Below, piece by piece: positions 1-8,574 of a DNA stretch of 64,000 nt. The DNA comes from CAVPHV01 sp963821095 (GTDB lineage: Bacteria > Actinomycetota > Acidimicrobiia > Spongiisociales > UBA5794), in the NCBI GenBank assembly GCA_963821095.1, contig CAWGCJ010000004.1, forward strand, positions 308,984 to 372,983. The letters are read 5' to 3'. The first letter of the stretch is position 1. Each line of letters starts with the position of its first letter. A model generated the notes under the pieces. That model was given only the letters and a program-made list of their open reading frames with translations, was not told where the DNA came from and did no database searches. The translations under genes and the position numbers were made by a program.

Positions 1-672
1 CAGAGCTGTGTCGAGCGGGACGGATCCACGGTTGCGTACGACGATCTCGGACAAGATCGGGTCGGGGCAGGCTGCCCCAACCTCGGCGGTGAGACAGGTC
101 TCGATGTGTGAGATGGCTGCCGTGTTCTTCGGGTCACAGGTGACGGCGCCGCCCGGGCTCAACTCGCAGGCCGGGTTGAGCCACATGTGCTCACCGGGTT
201 CGACGTGGGAAATCTCATACAGGCTGCCGTTCTCGTTCTCGGGGTTGCCCGACTTCACCTTGAAGTCCACGGTCCCGTCGACGACTTCGTAGTAGAACCC
301 GACGTGTTCGCCGGGTTGGTCGGGCTTGTCGACCCAGCCGAGGATCGCGAAGCCGCCTACCCCATGATCAAGCGTGGGGAGCCCGTCGAGCGCTCCATCT
401 TCGAACTTCTCGCAGAGAGTGTCGTGGTCGCCGGGTTCACACGGCGCAAAATCGAAGTCGAGGGGCCCCTCGATCGTGAGATCGGTGGTTCCCGTAGCGG
501 TGCCAACGCCGGCGTCTAACGAGAGTTCCCAGTGGGCCAACCCCGGAACGGATAGAGCCGCAACCACCACGAACGCGATAGCCGCGATGAGCGTCCTTTG
601 AGCGAGACGACCGCGGAACACAGGACCTGAGCGGTCCGGTCTGGAGGAGTCGGGTACGGCGGCGCGTTTCAT
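1..672 (-). CDS. Secreted protein, C-terminus cut off by window edge
   Basis: An uninterrupted minus-strand frame starts with ATG at 672 and is still open at base 1 (224 codons seen). Residues about 27-46 form a hydrophobic segment followed by GLA-HW, a plausible signal-peptidase site after a basic N-terminus. The mature part is acidic and Gly/Pro-rich and has six cysteines in view (CEPGDHDTLC and four later), suggesting disulfides in an extracytoplasmic domain. A GGTGGGG stretch just upstream could act as ribosome binding site. The beginning of the mature part loosely recalls SipW/TasA-type secreted proteins, but that is a weak impression. Function unknown; the end lies outside the window. 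Confidence 0.7.
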   Translation of the reverse strand, partial: MKRAAVPDSSRPDRSGPVFRGRLAQRTLIAAIAFVVVAALSVPGLAHWELSLDAGVGTATGTTDLTIEGPLDFDFAPCEPGDHDTLCEKFEDGALDGLPTLDHGVGGFAILGWVDKPDQPGEHVGFYYEVVDGTVDFKVKSGNPENENGSLYEISHVEPGEHMWLNPACELSPGGAVTCDPKNTAAISHIETCLTAEVGAACPDPILSEIVVRNRGSVPLDTAL

Positions 673-947
673 CAGGCCCGGCCCCCCACCGGCCATTGCC
701 ACACGACCACCAGTCTCCCAGCGTCCGCGCCTCTGCGATGTGTCCCCCACTCGGTCTTCACCGAGGACTCCCCGCTTCGCACACGGCTCTGCCAACGGGT
801 CCAGTCATCCCCACCGTCGGCGTTTCAGCCATAGTCACGAACGATCGTTTGTTTCACTAGGGGCGAAAGTCCTGCCTTCCGCGGCTGCATCACCTGAAGG
901 AGTCACTACCTTGGGGCAAGCGAGAGTCGATAGATCGAGGAGTCGCC

Positions 948-1295
948 ATGGCCTACACGTTCATCTCGGATTTGGCAGAAGAGTTGGAGATCCCTCAGGA
1001 CGGCACGCTCAGCAAGGTGCTCTACCGCGACGACCAGCTCCGCCTCGTTGGCTTTGCCTTCGATACCGGACAAGAACTCACCGAGCACACCGCAGCCGTT
1101 CCCGTCCTCATCCAGGTGGTGTCCGGCAGGCTCAGCGTGACCCTCGAAGCCGACACGATGGAGTTGGGTCCCGATGGCTGGTTGAGGATGGAGGCGCCAC
1201 GCGCCACATTCGGTGCGGGCCCTCGTGCCGACCATCATGGTCCTCACGATGCTGCGAAGTGGCTGAGAATCCGGTTGCCGCGACGAGGCGGATAG
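948..1295 (+). CDS. Small cupin-domain protein, frameshifted near its end
   Basis: Single-domain cupin of the small beta-barrel type. The frame from ATG 948 gives the first barrel strands (GQELTEHTAAVPVLIQVVSG, then DGWLRM). After about 1190 the frame becomes implausible. The +1 frame continues with HAPHSVRALVPTIMVLTMLR and stops at TGA 1264-1266, exactly the usual ending of small cupins. With one extra base removed around 1190-1198 the protein is 105 aa, the normal family length, so the true gene is probably 948-1266. GAGG stands a few bases before the ATG. The metal or ligand cannot be told. Confidence 0.75.
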   Translation: MAYTFISDLAEELEIPQDGTLSKVLYRDDQLRLVGFAFDTGQELTEHTAAVPVLIQVVSGRLSVTLEADTMELGPDGWLRMEAPRATFGAGPRADHHGPHDAAKWLRIRLPRRGG

Positions 1296-1304
1296 GGTTG
1301 TCCG

Positions 1305-2519
1305 ATGCGTCGATGGGCCCTTCTCTTCTTGCTTGTGGCGACCGCCTGCAGTGGCCGGGCAATCGCTGATAGCGAACCGGTTGCGACGACTACCAACGCA
1401 GCGACTGCGACCTCGACGACCATGCCACCGACAACGGTCGCCCCGGTACCGGCGGCCGCACCGACGACGACAACGACCTCACCACCGCTGTGGGAACCAC
1501 TTGTGTCGTGGATGCCGGATGGGCTCCCACCCGACTTCGGTGAGATCGTGCGTTCGGTACCGGGCGTCATCAACGTCACCGTGATCGGAACCGGCACCTT
1601 CCACATCGTGTCATCGGAGACCTCCGATGGAGCTGTGGTGGATCAGCCACCCGATGGCTTTGTCATCCCGGTGGGCGGGATCGTCATAGATCCGGCCACC
1701 TATCGCGCCTTCGCTGACAACGCAACCGCGGCAGTGATAGCGGGTCTCTCTTCCGGCGAACTCATCCTCAGCGAGAGTTCGGCCGCCCTGCGGCGACTCG
1801 GACCGGGAGACCGGATGGTCTTCGAAGGGGGAGAGGTCCGATCAATCGCCGCGGTGTTGCCCGACGCCGCGGTCGGTGGAGCAGAGATCATTGGAGTTGG
1901 TGACACGACGCTGGCGGTTCCCGGATCGGAGCGAGGGTATGCGTTGATCGACTTCGACGGTACGGGGGAGGAGCTGGAACGCGAGATCCTCGCCCGGTTG
2001 CCGCAGGACGCACTGCTGCGGGTACGCGATCCCCGCGATACATCGGGCAACCCCGGCCGGTCAGTGCGGTCCCAGATCTTCATCAAGCAGGAGTTCGGCG
2101 AGTTTGCCTATCGCCCAACCGGTAGGGGTCGCTTCGAGATCGACCCGGCCTGGATGGAGGCCAACATCATCGACGTTGAGATCCCTTTGCTGGGCAAGAC
2201 GGTGTGCCACCGTAAGTACGCCGCGTTGCTGACGGAGGTCATGAAGGACCTCGACGATCACGGGCTCGACGGCGTGATCGACCCGAGGGCATTCCGCGGC
2301 TGCTGGAACTCGCGGTACATCTCGGGGTCGACCCGGTTGTCGCGCCATGCCTGGGGTGCTGCTGCCGATATCAATTTCGGCAATGATCTCGACGGTGGGC
2401 CCGGGTCGCCGGTCAACGAAGAACTTCTCGAGCGCATGCTGGCGGTCGGTATTCGCTCCGGTCACCTCTGGACCCGCCCCGACCCCGGCCACTTCGAGTT
2501 CTACGGATCCGGCGCTTAG
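1305..2519 (+). CDS. M15-family D-Ala-D-Ala carboxypeptidase-like lipoprotein
   Basis: 404 aa. The N-terminus has a hydrophobic stretch ending in VATAC (Cys15), a probable lipobox, then a Thr/Pro-rich linker to about residue 62. The C-terminal domain carries the zinc-peptidase signature SRHAWGAAAD (His348, Asp355) and a final DPGHFEF (His396), matching the metal ligands of peptidase family M15_4 (VanY/DacB-like). The middle part (about 70-260) is unassigned. The protein is expected outside the membrane, trimming peptidoglycan stem peptides. It lies next to SGNH and M23 genes, forming an envelope-related group. A nested hairpin follows directly after the stop. Confidence 0.8.
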   Translation: MRRWALLFLLVATACSGRAIADSEPVATTTNAATATSTTMPPTTVAPVPAAAPTTTTTSPPLWEPLVSWMPDGLPPDFGEIVRSVPGVINVTVIGTGTFHIVSSETSDGAVVDQPPDGFVIPVGGIVIDPATYRAFADNATAAVIAGLSSGELILSESSAALRRLGPGDRMVFEGGEVRSIAAVLPDAAVGGAEIIGVGDTTLAVPGSERGYALIDFDGTGEELEREILARLPQDALLRVRDPRDTSGNPGRSVRSQIFIKQEFGEFAYRPTGRGRFEIDPAWMEANIIDVEIPLLGKTVCHRKYAALLTEVMKDLDDHGLDGVIDPRAFRGCWNSRYISGSTRLSRHAWGAAADINFGNDLDGGPGSPVNEELLERMLAVGIRSGHLWTRPDPGHFEFYGSGA

Positions 2520-2520
2520 A

Positions 2521-2570
2521 GGTTTTGGCGGACAATAGCGCACCATGTTGCGCTCATGTCCGCCAAAACC
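2521..2570. repeat. Nested inverted repeat, family A copy 1 (bidirectional terminator-like)
   Basis: Perfect 14-bp arms (GGTTTTGGCGGACA at 2521-2534 and its complement at 2557-2570) enclose a second hairpin AGCGCA/TGCGCT with a 6-base loop. It lies between the convergent ends of the M15 lipoprotein and the SGNH hydrolase. A related copy is at 38286-38338, also between convergent genes. Terminator function is inference. Confidence 0.8.
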
Positions 2571-2588
2571 CCCAATGGTCGTCCGCGA

Positions 2589-3611
2589 TCAGAGGTCGCG
2601 GAGCGCCTCTCTGATGAACGTGCGTGCTATCACCCAATAGCCGATCGGTGTCGGGTGGATGTTGGCGATCTTGCCTTCCCGCTCTGGGCACATCGACGTG
2701 AGCCTGCAGGCGAAGTCGGCGGCGTCGTCCTGGCCGTTGCGTGGCCAGTTGTCGACCATTGCCGGATCCACTTGGGGCAGCATCTCTGGCGGCAACGGAG
2801 GCAGGTAGGCAGCGGTCACGTCTCCGGCGCGGAAGGCCGAGAACACGTCCACGACGGGGACACCAACGGTTCCAAGTGCCTGCTCGAGTGCCTCACCGAA
2901 CAGGTAGAGCACCGCGGTGCTGAAGCCGGCAAGTTCCAGCATGGCAGGATCGGAGAGCGGGTCATCCGACACGGGTCCCGGTACGCCGCTGACATAGCCG
3001 GCCAACGCGGCAACTTGCGGGTTGTAGTAGTTCATCGCCACGAACGGCACATCGGGGTCTGCGGCAGCTCGCAGCTCAGCAACCACGGTGGCTACATCGA
3101 CCGCAATGGCTTCAATCCCACCGAGAATGCATCCCGGAACCTCCTCAGGCTGGATTGTCCCGGCGGCAGCCAATGCGTAGCAAGCGTCTTGGTGTCGAAA
3201 CAGGTCGTTGGCGCCGAGGTTGATGGTGACGAGCTTGACGTCCTTGTTGGGGTCGGTCAGTACTGCCATTGCCATGTCGTATTGACTGGCGGGTCGATCC
3301 TGGCAGTAGGGACCGTCTCCGTCTCGGAAGGTCGCCACGGTTTCCTCGCGGCAACCGAGCTTCTTGTGGCGGAGGTCGCGATCGACATGCCACCGCATCC
3401 ACCGATAGAGCTTGTTGGTGTAGGACTTGTTCGACGCATCGGTCGTGTTTCCATCGCCATCGGCCAGTGATCCGGCTGCCAGCGAGTCGCCAAGCGATAC
3501 GTAGACCGGTTTTGGTCCATCTTCGCCGCCGCCGTGGGCGGCCGCCTGCGCCGGAATCAAGCCGACGCCGAGTGTTGCGGCGATCATGAGAGCGATCCAT
3601 CGACGCTTCAT
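2589..3611 (-). CDS. Secreted SGNH/GDSL-family hydrolase
   Basis: 340 aa from ATG 3611, chosen over an ATG 36 bases upstream because AGGAGGTG stands 5 bases before it. A signal peptide precedes PAQAAAHGG. Block I is YVSLGDSLAAG (nucleophile Ser43), block III is NLGANDL, and block V is NIHPTPIGY with the catalytic His two residues before Pro; the SGNH catalytic elements are therefore present. Several cysteines suggest disulfides. Substrate is likely an ester such as a lipid or acetylated carbohydrate but cannot be deduced. Transcribed divergently from the M23 peptidase gene. Confidence 0.85.
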   Translation of the reverse strand: MKRRWIALMIAATLGVGLIPAQAAAHGGGEDGPKPVYVSLGDSLAAGSLADGDGNTTDASNKSYTNKLYRWMRWHVDRDLRHKKLGCREETVATFRDGDGPYCQDRPASQYDMAMAVLTDPNKDVKLVTINLGANDLFRHQDACYALAAAGTIQPEEVPGCILGGIEAIAVDVATVVAELRAAADPDVPFVAMNYYNPQVAALAGYVSGVPGPVSDDPLSDPAMLELAGFSTAVLYLFGEALEQALGTVGVPVVDVFSAFRAGDVTAAYLPPLPPEMLPQVDPAMVDNWPRNGQDDAADFACRLTSMCPEREGKIANIHPTPIGYWVIARTFIREALRDL

Positions 3612-3673
3612 GGGGCACCTCCTTTGTAGTTCCCCTTCTCCCATCAACGCTATGGGCTCCGCTGGTGCGCCGG

Positions 3674-3691
3674 TAGGGGGGATGTCCCCTA
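3674..3691. promoter_or_regulatory. Inverted repeat in divergent SGNH/M23 spacer
   Basis: TAGGGG (3674-3679) and CCCCTA (3686-3691) form a short palindrome in the 151-bp spacer between two divergent secreted-enzyme genes, followed by the motif TTTCGGACTAGGCGAAAG. It could be an operator serving both genes. The evidence is only symmetry and position. Confidence 0.3.
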
Positions 3692-3762
3692 TTTCGGACT
3701 AGGCGAAAGAACTCGAGCCGCGAAAACCTCAGGTCGGAGCCGCTCGCTCCGATGTACCCCGG

Positions 3763-4836
3763 ATGCAAATTTTCATGTCTTCCCTGCGAAGGGGAACGCA
3801 AGGGCTGATTGCCGTCGCCGTCGCCGCCACGATCCTGGTGGCCGGAGCCGTCCCCGCATTGGCGAGCGAATTTGGGGAACCGGTCGACTACAACCTCACC
3901 TTCCCAGTTGACGGCTACCACGACTTCCGCGACACGTTCTGGGATGCGCGCTCTCACGGACTGCACTCTTCTCAGGACATCTTCGCGCAGAAGATGGTGC
4001 CGATCGTTGCCGCCGCCGCCGGTCGGGTTCGACTGGTCAACTGGAGCCGAAGCGCCGACCTCAACCCGGCCCGTTGCTGCAGCATCGTGATCGACCACAA
4101 CGATGGCTGGCAGAGCACGTACATTCACCTCAACAACGACACACCCGGAACCGACGACGGCGAGGGCTGGGGGATTGCCGACGGGATTGCTCCGGGGGTC
4201 GGGGTGTCGGCCGGCCAACTCATCGGCTGGGTAGGTGACAGCGGAACTTCCGAGGACACAACGCCGCACCTTCACTTCGAACTCCGGAACAGGTCGGGGA
4301 TTCTGATGAATTCGTTCAGCGCGTTGGTTGCCGCCGGTGGTAACGGCAGGGGCGGCCTGGACGATCCGCTGTTCGACAACCAACGGACCCTGGAACAGGG
4401 CCTCCACGGCTACGACGTCCGCCGGCTGCAGCAAGTGCTCGACACCATCGGCTATGACGTGGGCGGGATCGACGGAGACTTCGGCCCCGCCACCAAGGCG
4501 GCCGTCGTCGCCTTCCAGCAGTACAACGGTCTCGGGCCCGACGGGGCCGTTGGCCGGGGCACCAAGAACGCCTTGAAGAACGCTCTGGACAACGGCGGCG
4601 GGGGCCCCGCTCCGGGCGCGACCAACTCCCGACAGACGGTCCGCAAGGGTGACCGTGGTGACTCGGTGCGCGAACTTCAGCAGGAGCTCGGCACGGAGGG
4701 TTTCGACCCTGGCGGCGTCGACGGCATCTTCGGGTCACGTACCGAGGCGGCCGTGCTCGACTTCCAATCGAATCGCTCCCTGACTGTCGACGGGATCGCC
4801 GGGCCGCAGACCTGGGGCGCGCTCCGACCGCTGTAG
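3763..4836 (+). CDS. Secreted M23 peptidase with two peptidoglycan-binding domains
   Basis: 357 aa. A signal peptide (about 1-35, ending ALAS) is followed by a LytM/M23 domain with HSSQD (His68, Asp72) and HLHFEL (His169, His171), the zinc and catalytic residues of lysostaphin-type endopeptidases. Two PG_binding_1 repeats follow (about 215-272 and 290-355), each with the pattern VRxLQxxL...GGIDGxFG...AVxxFQ. The enzyme should cleave peptide cross-links in the cell wall. The domain order, catalytic part first and binding repeats after, is common in actinobacteria. No c-di-AMP riboswitch core was found upstream. ATG 3775 is an alternative start. Confidence 0.88.
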   Translation: MQIFMSSLRRGTQGLIAVAVAATILVAGAVPALASEFGEPVDYNLTFPVDGYHDFRDTFWDARSHGLHSSQDIFAQKMVPIVAAAAGRVRLVNWSRSADLNPARCCSIVIDHNDGWQSTYIHLNNDTPGTDDGEGWGIADGIAPGVGVSAGQLIGWVGDSGTSEDTTPHLHFELRNRSGILMNSFSALVAAGGNGRGGLDDPLFDNQRTLEQGLHGYDVRRLQQVLDTIGYDVGGIDGDFGPATKAAVVAFQQYNGLGPDGAVGRGTKNALKNALDNGGGGPAPGATNSRQTVRKGDRGDSVRELQQELGTEGFDPGGVDGIFGSRTEAAVLDFQSNRSLTVDGIAGPQTWGALRPL

Positions 4837-4971
4837 GCGGCAAACAGGTGGGCAGAGTCCCCAATTGCGGGGTGCGCCGTCGGTCCTTGCTTTCTGGTGG
4901 GCGACTTCCGTTAGGGTTACGGCGGGAACGTCTCCCGGCGCCCGGTGCGGGGCGCAGGATGGAGGAACACG

Positions 4972-6264
4972 ATGGCGATGCCCAACATGGCTCCACCCAG
5001 GATACTCATGCTTTCGCTGCACGGATACGTCGGCGCTGAGCCCGAGCTCGGACTTCCCGATACGGGAGGCCAGGTTGTCTTTGTGCTTGAACTGGCAAAG
5101 CAATTCCGTGAACTCGGCCACGCCGTGGACATCGTCACCCGGCGATTCGAAGGCCAGCCCGAAATCGACGACATGGGCGGCAACCTGAGGGTGTGGCGCG
5201 TCCCCTTCGGCGGGTCTAGCTTCATCCGCAAAGAGGACATGCACGATCACCTCGACGAGTTCGTGCGCACGTTCCTCGAACTGTCCCAGGACGCCGGCAG
5301 CGGCTACGACATCGTCAATTCGCACTACTGGGATGCCGGCTACGCCGGTCAGCGGATTTCCGAAGAGCTCCGCATCGCCCACGTCCACACTCCCCATTCG
5401 CTGGGGGCATGGAAGCGCCAGGACATGGCGGGCGACCAGCAGAAGATCGAATCGAACTATCGATTCGAGGAGCGGATCCGCAAGGAATTCCTCACCTTCC
5501 GGCGCTGCGACCACGTCATTGCGACCACCAACCAGCAGGTTGAGTTTCTCATCGATGAGTACGACGTGCCGAGCCAACACATCACGATGATCCCCCCGGG
5601 AATCGATGAGGGTCGCTACACGCCGGTGACTCGGTCCCAGGCGCAGACCCGGCGACGCAAGTTCAAGTTCCGCAAGAACGACGTTTACACGGTGGGTCGG
5701 GCGGCGGCCAACAAGGGGTATGACCTGTTGATTCGCGCTTTGCCGGACCTCCAGGAGCAAGTGCCCGATGCCAGGCTCCAACTGGCCGTCGGCGCCAACT
5801 CCAAAGCCGACGAACGCAAGGTCGAGAAATGGAAGGCACTCGCCGGTGAACTCGGCGTCGCGGACAGCGTGAGCTGGCTGGGCTACGTGCCTGAGGCAGA
5901 GATGGCTGACTACTACCGGGCGGCACCCGTGTTCGCCCTGCCGTCACGCTACGAGCCGTTTGGGATGACTGCCGTCGAGGCGATGGCCTGCGGGACTCCG
6001 TGTGTGGTCACGATCCATGGAGGCCTCGAGGAGATGTTCGACTTCGGCTCGCATGCCCTCTTCGCCGACCCGAAGCGACCGAGGGAGTACGCCGTCATGC
6101 TCTCGATGCCGCTGCGCTATCCGCAGCTGCGTGAGCGGCTGTCCATTGCAGGGGGCCGTTTCGCCCGGCGCATGTTCGGCTGGAGAGGGATCGCCCGACG
6201 CACCCTCAATGTCTTCGACCGCGCCAAGAGCACCCACGATTGGGACTACCACGAAGGAGTCTGA
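4972..6264 (+). CDS. GT4 glycosyltransferase, sucrose-/mannosylfructose-phosphate synthase-like
   Basis: 430 aa from ATG 4972, supported by GGAGG 6 bases upstream. GT-B fold protein of family GT4. The N-terminal domain has GLPDTGGQVVFVLELAKQ, the nucleotide-sugar/fructose-6-P loop of sucrose-phosphate synthases, then SHYWDAG and HVHTPHSLGAWK. The C-terminal domain has VGRAAANKGYDLLIRA and PSRYEPFGMTAVEAMACGTP with the conserved EPFGxxxxE donor site. It probably makes a phosphorylated disaccharide from an NDP-sugar and a sugar phosphate. The next gene encodes a matching HAD phosphatase. Exact sugars (sucrose, mannosylfructose or other) cannot be read from sequence. Confidence 0.82.
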   Translation: MAMPNMAPPRILMLSLHGYVGAEPELGLPDTGGQVVFVLELAKQFRELGHAVDIVTRRFEGQPEIDDMGGNLRVWRVPFGGSSFIRKEDMHDHLDEFVRTFLELSQDAGSGYDIVNSHYWDAGYAGQRISEELRIAHVHTPHSLGAWKRQDMAGDQQKIESNYRFEERIRKEFLTFRRCDHVIATTNQQVEFLIDEYDVPSQHITMIPPGIDEGRYTPVTRSQAQTRRRKFKFRKNDVYTVGRAAANKGYDLLIRALPDLQEQVPDARLQLAVGANSKADERKVEKWKALAGELGVADSVSWLGYVPEAEMADYYRAAPVFALPSRYEPFGMTAVEAMACGTPCVVTIHGGLEEMFDFGSHALFADPKRPREYAVMLSMPLRYPQLRERLSIAGGRFARRMFGWRGIARRTLNVFDRAKSTHDWDYHEGV

Positions 6265-6367
6265 TTGCGGCGGGCTTGGGACTCGAGAGAATTCCGACCC
6301 GAGTTCCGGCAGGAATACCGGTGCCACGCGGGGATCGTCCGATAGGGTAGACAGCCGGAAATCACTG

Positions 6368-7195
6368 ATGGGACACAACATGACCGCGCAACGCGTGCTT
6401 GCCACCGACCTCGATGGCACCTTCATTGGCGACGATGCTGCGATGCATGGTCTGTGGGACGACTTGGCCGCCGCCGACATATTCGTTTCGTTTTCCACCG
6501 GCCGTCACCTGCCATCGATCGAGGACTTCTATGCCGAGCGACATGTGACCCGGCGGGCCGATGCATGCATCTGCATGGTGGGCACGGAGCTGTGGTGGCG
6601 GGTCGATGGCAGCTACGAACGCGACCATGGATGGAGCGAGCACATCTCAGACGCCTGGGACAAGGAGGCGGTCGAGGCGATCTTGAACGAACTCCCGGAT
6701 GTGACCATGCAGGCGGAAGAGTGGCAGTCCGAGTTCAAGAGCAGCTACTACCTCGAAGAGAACGTCGATGCCTCGCTCGAACAGATCGCCGACCAGCTCG
6801 ACCGCCGCAATCTGCAGGCGAAGATCGTTTACTCAGCGGGGCGTTTTCTCGATCTGCTGCCGCACTTCTCGGGGAAGGGTGGTGCTGTCGCCTATCTGGC
6901 CAGGCAACTCGGCGTGCCGCCGGATGCCGTGATCACTTCGGGCGACACCGGCAACGATCTCGACATGATGCGCCACGGTCTCGGCTTCCGGTGCATAGCC
7001 GTCGGCAACGCCACGGAGGAGCTGCGCCGGGTCCGCGAGCCACAGATCTACCACGCGTCTGCTCCCTATGCGGCCGGCATCAGGGAGGGACTTGTCCACT
7101 ACGGATGGCTACCGGCGTCCACTGACGCCGCGGAGTCCACTGACGCCGCGGCGTCCTCTGGCGACGAATCACACCCAGCACAGGAGGCCCAGTGA
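6368..7195 (+). CDS. HAD-IIB phosphatase, sucrose-phosphatase-like
   Basis: 275 aa from ATG 6368 (ATG 6380 is an alternative). Motif I is ATDLDGTF (Asp14 nucleophile, Asp16), and motif IV is TSGDTGNDLDMM, both typical of HAD-IIB Cof/SPP-type phosphatases. The central cap contains SSYYLEENVD, and KIVYSAGRFLDLLP is like the substrate-recognition part of sucrose-6-phosphate phosphatase. It should dephosphorylate the product of the preceding GT4. The C-terminus has a repeated tail (STDAAESTDAAASS). The stop overlaps the next GTG start by 4 bases, so the genes are translationally coupled. Confidence 0.85.
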   Translation: MGHNMTAQRVLATDLDGTFIGDDAAMHGLWDDLAAADIFVSFSTGRHLPSIEDFYAERHVTRRADACICMVGTELWWRVDGSYERDHGWSEHISDAWDKEAVEAILNELPDVTMQAEEWQSEFKSSYYLEENVDASLEQIADQLDRRNLQAKIVYSAGRFLDLLPHFSGKGGAVAYLARQLGVPPDAVITSGDTGNDLDMMRHGLGFRCIAVGNATEELRRVREPQIYHASAPYAAGIREGLVHYGWLPASTDAAESTDAAASSGDESHPAQEAQ

Positions 7196-8574
7196 CCGAC
7201 CCCGCCCAGTTCCGCGATCCGGATCGCACCCATGTGCTGATGATCACCAATCACGGCGTCCACGAATGGGACGTCGTGCCGGGACTCCCCGACACCGGCG
7301 GCCAGAACGTCTACGTCAATCAGTTCACCGAGGCGCTTGTGGCCCAGGGCTACCGCGTCACCATCGTCAACCGGGGTGGCTATCCCCATCCGACGACCGG
7401 CGAGCCCCAGGTGGGCGTCAGGATGCATCCGAGCGGTCGGGCCAGAATCCTCTACCTCGATGACGGCCACGACGAGTTCGTCCGCAAGGAGGACATGGCG
7501 GAGTACATCCCGGCACTTGCCGCCGACCTCGAGCGGGTGTTGCGTGAGGACGACGATTCGTACGACCTGATCATCTCCCACTACTGGGATGCCGGCGCCC
7601 TCGGCGTCGAGTTGAACGACCGGTCGGGGCGCAAGGCGCCACACGTGTGGGTGCCCCATTCCCTCGGCGCTCTGAAGAAACGCAACATGGATCCATCGAC
7701 ATGGGCCGATCTGCGCATCGACGAGCGCATCGAGCAGGAACGCCGTTTGATCGCCCGCCTCGATGGCGCGGTTGCCACTTCGACCGCCATCCACGACACC
7801 TTCGTCGATGACTACGGGTACGAACCAAAGTACTTCCTGCCCCCGTGCGTCGACGTCGACCGCTATCGGCCTCGCGCCGCGGCCGAGTGCGACGCCATCT
7901 ACGAATTCCTCGCCGAGATCAGTTCGTTCACTGCGGATGCCCTGCGGAAGCGACTGATCGTCACCGAGATCAGCCGCACCGATCGGACCAAACGCAAAGA
8001 CATCCTGATCCGTGCCTTCGCCAAAGCCAGAGAGATCGTGCCGACGGCGGCACTTGCCGTCGCTCTGGATCCGCGGGCGGGAGCCGCCCACGACGAGGCG
8101 ATGGCGCTGATCGACGAACTCGGCTTGGAGGACGACGTCATCGTGCTCGGCTCGGTGTGGGACAAGCTTCCCTGCATCTACGCCGTGACCTCGGTGTATT
8201 GCACCCCATCGGTCATGGAAGGTTTCGGGATGAGCGCCCAGGAAGCCGCGGCCACTTCCAAGCCGGTGGTTTCTTCGGATCTTGTTCCCTACACCCGGGA
8301 GTACCTGCTCGGCGATGCGCCTCAAGAGCTGACCGTCGATGGTTCAACCTCCGGCGAGCCGGTTCTGATCGGGGAGGGGGCCATCGTTGTGCCCGCCGAC
8401 GATGTGGCGGGGTTTGCCGAAGCGTTGACGTTGCTGCTGGCCGACGCACAACGCCGCGACCAGATGGGAGCGCGCGCCCTCGACATCACGGTGCCCTACT
8501 TCACTTGGGCGGCACGAACCCGTGATCTCTTCGACGATCTCGGATTGCCGGCGCCGGGAACCGCTTCGTCGTGA
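7192..8574 (+). CDS. Second GT4 glycosyltransferase of the sugar operon
   Basis: 460 aa starting at GTG 7192 inside the end of the HAD gene. It repeats the signature blocks of the first GT4 (GLPDTGGQNVYVNQF, SHYWDAG, WVPHSLGALKK, MEGFGMSAQEAAATSKPVV) but is clearly diverged, so it is not a recent duplicate. The donor-binding Glu motif EGFGxxxxE is kept. A second glycosyltransferase after a synthase/phosphatase pair suggests extension of the first disaccharide or a second acceptor. It overlaps the next start codon by 4 bases. The acceptor is unknown. Confidence 0.8.
   Translation: MTDPAQFRDPDRTHVLMITNHGVHEWDVVPGLPDTGGQNVYVNQFTEALVAQGYRVTIVNRGGYPHPTTGEPQVGVRMHPSGRARILYLDDGHDEFVRKEDMAEYIPALAADLERVLREDDDSYDLIISHYWDAGALGVELNDRSGRKAPHVWVPHSLGALKKRNMDPSTWADLRIDERIEQERRLIARLDGAVATSTAIHDTFVDDYGYEPKYFLPPCVDVDRYRPRAAAECDAIYEFLAEISSFTADALRKRLIVTEISRTDRTKRKDILIRAFAKAREIVPTAALAVALDPRAGAAHDEAMALIDELGLEDDVIVLGSVWDKLPCIYAVTSVYCTPSVMEGFGMSAQEAAATSKPVVSSDLVPYTREYLLGDAPQELTVDGSTSGEPVLIGEGAIVVPADDVAGFAEALTLLLADAQRRDQMGARALDITVPYFTWAARTRDLFDDLGLPAPGTASS

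Noticed and set aside
3692..3762. ydaO (c-di-AMP) riboswitch before the M23 peptidase
   Set aside because: The leader is short and lacks the expected conserved segments of that riboswitch.
3145..4434. Long minus-strand open frame of 429 codons
   Set aside because: It overlaps clear SGNH and M23 genes and its protein is Arg/Pro/Val-rich without any domain; it is a high-GC shadow frame.
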